A stretch of DNA of 6,183 bases from Microbulbifer pacificus (GTDB lineage: Bacteria; Pseudomonadota; Gammaproteobacteria; Pseudomonadales; Cellvibrionaceae): contig NZ_PREV01000006.1 in assembly GCF_002959965.1 (NCBI RefSeq), positions 1 through 6,183 on the forward strand, written 5' to 3'. Shown here piece after piece: positions 1 to 3,980 of the stretch. The position numbers were made by a program, and so were the translations under genes. A model generated the notes under the pieces. That model did not search any database, was not told where the DNA came from, and saw only the letters and a program-made list of their open reading frames with translations. The stretch's first letter is position 1. Each line of letters opens with the position of its first letter.

Positions 1-122
1 TAGTCAGTAATGGAGTTTATCAATCTAGTGATAATAGAGTATTAAGTAAATTAAAATCACCAGAGTTGGAACGTGAATACTTTTCAATGTTAAATCGAAA
101 GGGGCCGAATGGATGGCAATAA
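1..122 (+). CDS. 3' end of an unidentified phage protein (5' truncated)
   Basis: An open frame enters from the left edge (codons in phase with base 3) and stops at TAA 120-122. About 39 residues are visible, hydrophilic and charged, ending in RKGPNGWQ. I do not recognise the family. It lies just upstream of the rusA-like gene on the same strand, where related prophages carry replication genes (DnaC- or DnaD-like), but nothing in this tail proves that role. Its last 10 bases overlap the next ORF, which suggests translational coupling in one early or middle operon. An internal start in this stretch is also possible, so the true gene could be short. Confidence 0.5.
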   Translation, partial: VSNGVYQSSDNRVLSKLKSPELEREYFSMLNRKGPNGWQ

Positions 123-265
123 GTAGAGTAAGGCATCCAAACAAACTAGAATGTTTAAGATTATGCAGGATTAAAGAATCAGAGGGATTCGAAATCAAGA
201 AGAAAATACAGTTTGTTGATGGATTCTGGCAGGCGGTATATGAAAAGGAGTGGGTAGCCAAGTGA
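113..265 (+). CDS. Small phage protein of unknown function (50 aa)
   Basis: ATG 113 follows a good ribosome binding site, AAAGGGG at 98-104, with 8 bases between. The frame runs to TGA 263-265, overlapping the upstream gene by 10 bases and the resolvase start by 4 (GTGA). The 50-aa product is basic in its first half and carries CLRLC (two cysteines four apart, residues 14 and 18); the second half is rich in aromatic residues (FVDGFWQAVYEKEW). The close overlaps and ribosome binding site are the main evidence that it is real. No family is recognised and no role can be given. One cysteine pair is not enough to claim metal binding. Confidence 0.6.
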   Translation: MAISRVRHPNKLECLRLCRIKESEGFEIKKKIQFVDGFWQAVYEKEWVAK

Positions 266-696
266 CGAGTTTTATTGTGCCTGGTAATCCCGTTAGCCAA
301 GGTAGACCGAGAGCAGGAAAACGTGGAAGTAAAATAATCATGTACGATCCAAAAGAAAGTAAAGAGTATAAACAGTATGTAGCATTTATTGCTAAACAAT
401 ATGCTCCTAAGGTTCCATATGAGGGTCCTCTGAGCGTTCGATTAAAGATTTATAGGCAAATACCTAAAAGCACAACAAAAAAGGACAGAGCGCTTTATAT
501 TGAAGGTATAAAACGCCCCGTAGTTAAACCAGATACCGACAATTACACGAAGGCGGTTCTGGATGCTTTAAACGGTATCATCTTTAAGGATGACTCACAA
601 GTAACAGATTTATTCGCAAGTAAATTTTATTCAGATAAGCCAAGGATTGAAATAGACATACAAGAATTAGACATGTTGGGATATATGGAGGGTTAA
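262..696 (+). CDS. rusA: RusA-type Holliday junction resolvase (YqaN-like)
   Basis: This is a 144-aa crossover junction endodeoxyribonuclease of the RusA family, which cuts four-way DNA junctions symmetrically as a dimer. The N-terminal strand FIVPGNPVSQGRPR is typical. The active-site block is clear: KPDTDNYTKAVLDALNG followed by FKDDSQV. By alignment with E. coli RusA, D91, D93 and D111 correspond to catalytic D70, D72 and D91, and K97 to K76. I chose GTG 262, which overlaps the preceding stop as GTGA and has AAAAGGAG at 243-250 upstream. A GTG at 250 is in frame but lies on that ribosome binding site. The family average is about 120-145 aa, so the gene is complete. In phages it resolves replication and recombination intermediates before packaging. 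It sits directly before xtrA, as yqaN sits before yqaO in the skin element. Confidence 0.93.
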   Translation: MTSFIVPGNPVSQGRPRAGKRGSKIIMYDPKESKEYKQYVAFIAKQYAPKVPYEGPLSVRLKIYRQIPKSTTKKDRALYIEGIKRPVVKPDTDNYTKAVLDALNGIIFKDDSQVTDLFASKFYSDKPRIEIDIQELDMLGYMEG

Positions 697-699
697 ATC

Positions 700-864
700 A
701 TGGATACGAGCAAAGTAGAAATCAATCTGAGGGAAGATGCTGTATACATTGTCTGTAATGGAGAATTAAAGGCAATAAAACCACCATATCACGGTGATGT
801 AGTTATAAAAATGGTGCAAGGTAAGGCAAAGAAGTATGACACAAGAGAAAGTCATCAAATATAG
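700..864 (+). CDS. xtrA: XtrA/YqaO-like small phage protein (54 aa)
   Basis: ATG 700 has GGAGGG at 687-692 with 7 bases between, and begins 3 bases after the resolvase stop. The 54-aa product has an alternating beta-type pattern (VEINL, AVYIVCNGEL, GDVVIKMVQGKAKKYD). From memory this resembles the XtrA/YqaO family of PBSX and skin, small proteins of unknown function found between the RusA-like gene and the Xpf regulator. The position here is exactly that, so synteny supports the name. Molecular function is unknown. The gene is the last before the terminator at 891-935. Confidence 0.7.
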   Translation: MDTSKVEINLREDAVYIVCNGELKAIKPPYHGDVVIKMVQGKAKKYDTRESHQI

Positions 865-890
865 GTAGTCCAGATACCGAAAAACGGGAT

Positions 891-935
891 GGGCAGTAAC
901 GAGAGATTGAGGGATCTCTGTTGCTGTCCTTTTTT
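891..935 (+). terminator. Strong intrinsic terminator after xtrA
   Basis: Bases 891-907 pair with 914-929 across a 6-base loop (TGAGGG), giving 16 pairs with one bulged G (901) and two G-T wobbles (893/927, 897/923). Six Ts follow at 930-935. The wobbles keep the helix intact on the plus strand and would be A-C mismatches on the minus strand, so it is oriented for plus-strand transcripts. It separates the early/middle genes from the Xpf-like regulator, whose start codon is only 25 bases beyond the T run. Confidence 0.9.
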
Positions 936-959
936 ATATTTTGAGAGGGGTCGGTAAAT

Positions 960-1484
960 ATGAATAGTCAGGCATTAGAAAACATGAACGATCAGCAAAA
1001 AGAGAACTGGGCAGATAGATTACTAGCTGAATACGAAGACGGTCGCAATGAATTAAAAGCCATGGGTAATAAATTAGATTTAGAAAATGATCTTGATAAG
1101 CAGGACAAAAAGCAAATAAACAGCATGATTAATGATATGTCGTTCTCTATGAAATGGATGAAAATAGGTCGTCGTCCGGGTAATATGCGTGGGATTGATA
1201 AACGCTCTGCTTATCAACGTAGAGCATTGATTGATATGGATATATTTCCATCTTTAGATATTCAGCCAGAGGAAAGAGTATTAACACAGGAAGAACGTGA
1301 AGAAGTAATAAAAATATTAGCGATGTTATCTCATAGAGAACGTCAATGTTATTTGCTCCATATGGCTAATGGTTTCAGTTTAGCTGAAATTGGCAGGGAG
1401 TTAGGTATTTCTAAAAGATCAGCGCAGCAATATGTTGATCGAGCGAAGAAAAAAGTAGGTGGGATAATAGAAAAAGCGTCATGA
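960..1484 (+). CDS. xpf: Xpf-like sigma-type positive regulator of phage late genes
   Basis: The 174-aa protein has a C-terminal helix-turn-helix like sigma-70 region 4: LSHRERQCYLLHMANG (residues 123-138), FSLAEIGRELGISKRSAQQY (139-158) and a basic end RAKKKV. Before it is the stretch INSMINDMSFSMKWM (53-67) followed by GRRPGNMRGIDKRSAYQR (70-87), which closely resembles Xpf, the sigma-like positive control factor of PBSX. The N-terminus (1-50) is charged and probably helical. Xpf proteins lack the full sigma core and are thought to act at phage late promoters. Start ATG 960 has GAGAGGGG at 943-950, 9 bases upstream. Position between xtrA and the terminase genes matches PBSX. It is bracketed by intrinsic terminators on both sides. 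The target site is not proven; see the TGACGTAC repeats. Confidence 0.85.
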   Translation: MNSQALENMNDQQKENWADRLLAEYEDGRNELKAMGNKLDLENDLDKQDKKQINSMINDMSFSMKWMKIGRRPGNMRGIDKRSAYQRRALIDMDIFPSLDIQPEERVLTQEEREEVIKILAMLSHRERQCYLLHMANGFSLAEIGRELGISKRSAQQYVDRAKKKVGGIIEKAS

Positions 1485-1500
1485 CGTACAAGTGACGTAC
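1482..1500 (+). repeat. Tandem TGACGTAC direct repeats, candidate operator
   Basis: The octamer TGACGTAC occurs at 1482-1489 and 1493-1500, so the copies start 11 bp apart, about one turn of the helix. The first copy begins with the TGA stop codon of the Xpf-like gene. An 8-bp exact repeat on one helical face, at the edge of a long non-coding region upstream of the late genes, suggests a site for a DNA-binding protein. A weak -10-like CATATT lies at 1506-1511. No proven partner is visible; the Xpf-like protein is the obvious candidate but this is inference. Confidence 0.5.
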
Positions 1501-1518
1501 GAAACCATATTGAGGATG

Positions 1519-1550
1519 AAAGGGCTCTTATATAGAGCTCTTTATTTTAT
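1519..1550 (+). terminator. Intrinsic terminator after the Xpf-like gene
   Basis: AAAGGGCTC (1519-1527) pairs with GAGCTCTTT (1535-1543) around a 7-base loop; one pair (1523/1539) is a G-T wobble on the plus strand. A T-rich tract follows (TTTATTTTATTA). It ends transcripts of the regulator gene and stands between the TGACGTAC repeats and the small terminase gene. Confidence 0.75.
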
Positions 1551-1668
1551 TAGTAAGTTATTAATTAAAGACCGTGAGGTCTATATAGATTAAGCACTAT
1601 AAATATTAGATAGTGGGAGTATAGGGAATGCGCTTGAAGGTGGGGTCTTGCGCAACATAGAACACACT
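1551..1668. other. Non-coding stretch with small inverted repeats
   Basis: No credible gene is seen here. Three small inverted repeats are present: AGACC-GTGA-GGTCT at 1569-1582 (a GNRA-type tetraloop if read on the plus strand), flanked by TTAAT/ATTAA at 1561-1565 and 1589-1593; CACTAT/ATAGTG at 1595-1600 and 1610-1615; and TGCGC/GCGCA at 1629-1633 and 1650-1654. The last overlaps the palindrome TTGCGCAA (1648-1655). If the late operon is transcribed from near 1500, this would be part of its long leader. No function is proven. Confidence 0.4.
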
Positions 1669-1699
1669 AAAAAAGTCCTCCTCCTACAGGAAGAAGACT
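1669..1699 (-). terminator. Minus-strand intrinsic terminator of the small RNA
   Basis: Read on the minus strand, 1699-1689 (AGUCUUCUUCC) pairs with 1684-1674 (GGAGGAGGACU) around a UGUA loop, an 11-bp unbroken helix that includes two G-U pairs (1695/1678 and 1692/1681). Six Ts follow at 1674-1669, the first of them shared with the end of the stem. On the plus strand the two wobbles become C-A mismatches and the stem is preceded, not followed, by the homopolymer run. The element is therefore oriented for leftward transcription although no annotated minus-strand gene lies to its right. Confidence 0.85.
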
Positions 1700-1847
1700 C
1701 TTACCACAATTATTGCGAGAAGCACTAACTGTGGGGAGATTTTAATCCTTATCTCCATAGGAACCACCCTCTCTAGTGATGACACTCCATCACTCAGATT
1801 TGGGAAACTCCCCAATCCAAGGATTTTGAGTTCTAGAAAGAAGCGAT
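1669..1847 (-). ncRNA. Candidate structured phage small RNA, about 179 nt, antisense to the late leader
   Basis: The element is bounded by a consensus-like promoter (1882 to 1854) and an intrinsic terminator (1699 to 1669). Helices seen on the minus strand, in 5' to 3' order: P1, 1841-1833 with 1776-1768 (9 pairs, two G-U); inside it a hairpin UUGGG/CCCAA (1815-1811 with 1804-1800) and a hairpin AGUGAUG/CAUCACU (1794-1788 with 1781-1775), whose two basal pairs compete with P1; then GGAGAU/AUCUCC (1756-1751 with 1740-1735), with the 10-base loop AAGGAUUAAA; then directly CCACAGUUA/UAAUUGUGG (1734-1726 with 1712-1704, one G-U) capped by UGC/GCA; then the terminator. The AAGGAUU part of the 10-base loop is complementary to AAUCCUU at 1825-1819, giving a possible pseudoknot. 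P1, the 1734 helix and the terminator all have G-U pairs on this strand that become A-C on the other, which fixes the orientation. I do not recognise a known RNA family. It also contains a 24-codon hydrophobic reading frame (1758-1684), so it could be a small structured mRNA. Confidence 0.65.
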
Positions 1848-1853
1848 ACTTCA

Positions 1854-1882
1854 ATTATATTCATAACATTATTTTAAGTCTA
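1854..1882 (-). promoter_or_regulatory. Sigma-A-type promoter of the minus-strand small RNA
   Basis: On the minus strand, TAGACT (1882-1877, four of six matches to TTGACA) is followed by a 17-base AT-rich spacer and a perfect TATAAT (1859-1854). The expected start is near the A at 1847. It fires leftward, away from the small terminase gene, and lies inside that gene's 5' untranslated region. A host housekeeping polymerase should use it without a phage factor. Confidence 0.75.
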
Positions 1883-1896
1883 TAAAAATTTAACTT

Positions 1897-1917
1897 AGGA
1901 GGTAGGTGCTGATGTAA
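1897..1917 (+). promoter_or_regulatory. Small terminase ribosome binding site with a start-stop minicistron
   Basis: AGGAGGT at 1897-1903 is a near-perfect Shine-Dalgarno. At ideal spacing (8 bases) lies ATG 1912-1914, immediately followed by TAA 1915-1917. The small terminase ATG (1917-1919) overlaps that stop as TAATG and is 13 bases from the AGGAGGT. A GTG at 1906 is in frame with the minicistron (GTG CTG ATG TAA). No other start in the terminase frame exists before an in-frame TAG at 1896-1898, so 1917 is the start. Translation may begin on the minicistron and restart, or use the long spacing directly. Confidence 0.55.
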
Positions 1918-2630
1918 TGAATTGGGATGCTGTAAAAAAAGAATGGGAAACCAGTAAGATTACTTTAAAAGACCTTGCTGCTAAACATGACATAAAGCTG
2001 GGAACATTAAAGAGCAGAAAAAGTCGTGAAGGTTGGTCGAGGGATGCAACCAAAGGTAAAAAAGTTGCAACCAAAAAGAAGGTCGGAGGACAACCGGGGA
2101 ATAAAGGAAACCCTAATCCAACACCTAAGTTTGCAAAACGCAACAGTTCAGCAGTCACTCATGGTTTATTTGCTAAGTATCTGCCGGATGAAACCATGGA
2201 GATTATGAATGGCATTAACGATATTTCTCCAATAGAAATTTTATGGATGAATATACAAATGCAGTTTGCGTCGATTATGCGAGCGCAACAGATTATGTTT
2301 GTCCAAGATAAATATGATGATACAAAAGAAACTAAAAAAACTGCTAGTGGTGAAGGTTTTGATTCTACAGAATACGAAATACAGTTCGCTTGGGATAAAC
2401 AGGCGACTTTTTTAAATTCCCAAAGTCGAGCAATGGGTGAATTAAGAAGTATGTTAAAACAGTTCGCTAAAATGGCTCATGATGATGATTACCGTTTATT
2501 AGAGTTAGAAAGAATGAGAGTTTCTATAGATAAAGTTAAAGCCGAAGCTGATCGCCTTTCTAGAGAGAATACCAACGATGATGACGATGAAATTATTATT
2601 GTAGATTCATGGGGAGCTTCTAATGAGTAA
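1917..2630 (+). CDS. xtmA: Phage terminase small subunit (XtmA/YqaS-like)
   Basis: This 237-aa protein would recognise phage DNA, recruit the large terminase and start headful packaging. The N-terminus is a helix-turn-helix of the PBSX-type small terminase: WDAVKKEWETSKITLKDLAA (residues 3-22) then HDIKLGTLKSRKSREGW (24-40). A basic linker (42-58) leads to GGQPGNKGNPNPTPKF and NSSAVTHGLF, both usual in this family. The middle is helical, and the end holds a probable coiled coil (about 190-218) and an acidic run DDDDE (221-225). It overlaps the large terminase gene by 8 bases, consistent with coupled translation. In related phages the pac site often lies in or near this gene, but I see no diagnostic sequence. 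Start 1917 is forced by an upstream in-frame stop. Confidence 0.9.
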   Translation: MNWDAVKKEWETSKITLKDLAAKHDIKLGTLKSRKSREGWSRDATKGKKVATKKKVGGQPGNKGNPNPTPKFAKRNSSAVTHGLFAKYLPDETMEIMNGINDISPIEILWMNIQMQFASIMRAQQIMFVQDKYDDTKETKKTASGEGFDSTEYEIQFAWDKQATFLNSQSRAMGELRSMLKQFAKMAHDDDYRLLELERMRVSIDKVKAEADRLSRENTNDDDDEIIIVDSWGASNE

Positions 2631-3969
2631 AACTATATTCAATGTACAAAAGAACATTAACCCTCACTTTAAAGATGTATGGACATCCAAAAAGCCTTAT
2701 AACATATTAAAAGGTGGACGTAACTCGTTTAAATCATCTGTTATCGTTTTAAAACTGGTATTCTTAATGATTTTCTATATAACACAAGGCAAAAAAGCTA
2801 ATGTAGTGGTTATTCGTAAAGTCGGTAACACGATAAGAGATTCAGTATTTAATAAAGTTCAATGGGCAATTAGGTTGTTCGGAATGAGTGGTAAGTTTAA
2901 GCCTACTGTCGCTCCGTTTAAGATAACGCATAAGAAAACAGGTTCAACCTTTTACTTTTATGGACAAGACGACTTCCAAAAGCTTAAATCAAATGATATT
3001 GATGATATTATTGCTGTTTGGTATGAAGAAGCAGCCGAATTCGCTAGTCAAGAAGAATTTGACCAGTCAAATGTAACGTTCATGAGACAAAAACATGTAG
3101 ATGCTAAGTTTGTTCAGTTCTTTTGGTCATATAATCCACCAAGAAATCCATATCACTGGATTAATGAATGGTCCGATGAAATGAAAGGTGAAGAAGATTA
3201 TCTGGTACACGAATCTAGTTATTTAGATGATGAATTAGGATTCGTTACTGAACAGATGCTTAAAGACATCAATCGTATTAAAAACAATGACTATGATTAT
3301 TACCGTTACATCTATTTGGGTGAACCGGTCGGACTTGGAACAAACGTATACAATATTAACTTATTTAAGCCACTCGAGAGCCTTCCAAGTGATGATAGGG
3401 TTATAGCACTCTTTTACTCTATGGATACAGGACATAGCGTTTCTGCTACTTCTTGTGGGTGTTATGGATTAACTGCTAAAGGAAATGTTATACGTTTGAA
3501 TACGTATTATTATAGCCCTGCTGGACAAGTGAATAAGAAAGCGCCAAGTGATTTATCAAAAGAGATATTCGAGTACATTAAAGCTACTTCTACACAGGAA
3601 CCATATAAAGGTGCAACTATTAGGAAACGAACAATAGATAGTGCTGAGGGAGCTTTAAGGAATCAATATTACAAAGATCATAGGCAACATTGGTTACCTA
3701 TTAACAAGCTTAAAAAAGTAGATATGGTAGATTACGTTCACGACCTGTTAGCGCAAGGTCGTTTTTATTATCTCGAAAATCCATTACCGACCGGATTAAA
3801 ACATTGTGATAGTAACGAGATATTCATTGAAGAACATAAGAAATATCAATGGATTGAAGGTACTCAGAACACTGATAATCCGCAAGTTGTAAAAGAAGAT
3901 GATCATACATGTGATGAATTTCAATATTTTTGTGTGAGTAATGCCAGAGACTTACGACTGAAAGTTTAG
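2623..3969 (+). CDS. xtmB: Phage terminase large subunit, ATPase-nuclease (XtmB/YqaT-like)
   Basis: This 448-aa protein is the DNA-packaging motor. The ATPase half shows a Walker A variant, LKGGRNSFKSS (residues 29-39), with F where many terminases have G; a Walker B, IIAVWYEEA (129-137), with the expected catalytic glutamate; and a coupling motif FFWSYNPP (167-173 region). The nuclease half (about 260-448) has a RNase H-like set of acids: D268 in SMDTG, D339 in IDSAEG, and D427/D431 in DDHTCDEF. Length is typical of PBSX XtmB. ATG 2623 has GGGGAG at 2611-2616, 6 bases upstream. It assembles on the prohead portal with the small subunit, cuts the concatemer and pumps DNA using ATP. The C-terminal end lies 11 bases before the portal start. 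Confidence 0.95.
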   Translation: MSKTIFNVQKNINPHFKDVWTSKKPYNILKGGRNSFKSSVIVLKLVFLMIFYITQGKKANVVVIRKVGNTIRDSVFNKVQWAIRLFGMSGKFKPTVAPFKITHKKTGSTFYFYGQDDFQKLKSNDIDDIIAVWYEEAAEFASQEEFDQSNVTFMRQKHVDAKFVQFFWSYNPPRNPYHWINEWSDEMKGEEDYLVHESSYLDDELGFVTEQMLKDINRIKNNDYDYYRYIYLGEPVGLGTNVYNINLFKPLESLPSDDRVIALFYSMDTGHSVSATSCGCYGLTAKGNVIRLNTYYYSPAGQVNKKAPSDLSKEIFEYIKATSTQEPYKGATIRKRTIDSAEGALRNQYYKDHRQHWLPINKLKKVDMVDYVHDLLAQGRFYYLENPLPTGLKHCDSNEIFIEEHKKYQWIEGTQNTDNPQVVKEDDHTCDEFQYFCVSNARDLRLKV

Positions 3970-3980
3970 GAGGTGAGAGC

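Noticed and set aside
250..261. Upstream GTG 250 as the rusA start
   Set aside because: It would place the start on the AAAAGGAG ribosome binding site. GTG 262 gives the usual N-terminus and a 4-base GTGA overlap with the previous gene.
25..399. Minus-strand open frame of 124 codons
   Set aside because: It lies across three well-supported plus-strand genes with clear ribosome binding sites and a recognisable RusA; its composition is that of an antisense shadow.
1516..1593. Plus-strand 25-codon frame (MKGLLYRALYFISKLL...) after the regulator gene
   Set aside because: It has no properly spaced ribosome binding site and runs straight through the intrinsic terminator at 1519-1550.
1755..1770. 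T-box-like AGGGTGGTTCC on the minus strand
   Set aside because: It resembles the T-box core only over a few bases, lacks the ACCGCGG end and the rest of the leader, and has no aminoacylation or amino acid gene downstream.
1669..1847. CRISPR array, tRNA, transposon end or group I/II intron in the non-coding gap
   Set aside because: There are no regularly spaced repeats, no cloverleaf, no terminal inverted repeats with a transposase, and no intron core motifs or interrupted gene.
1935..1941. A7 run near the start of the small terminase as a slippage site
   Set aside because: The frame is intact, neither shifted frame gives a meaningful product, and such runs are common in AT-rich DNA.
1895..2158. 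Minus-strand open frame of 87 codons opposite the small terminase
   Set aside because: Antisense shadow of the helix-turn-helix and basic linker of the terminase gene; no ribosome binding site or family likeness.
2026..2208. Plus-strand 60-codon frame inside the small terminase
   Set aside because: Out-of-frame shadow of a clearly conserved protein, with no sign of separate use.
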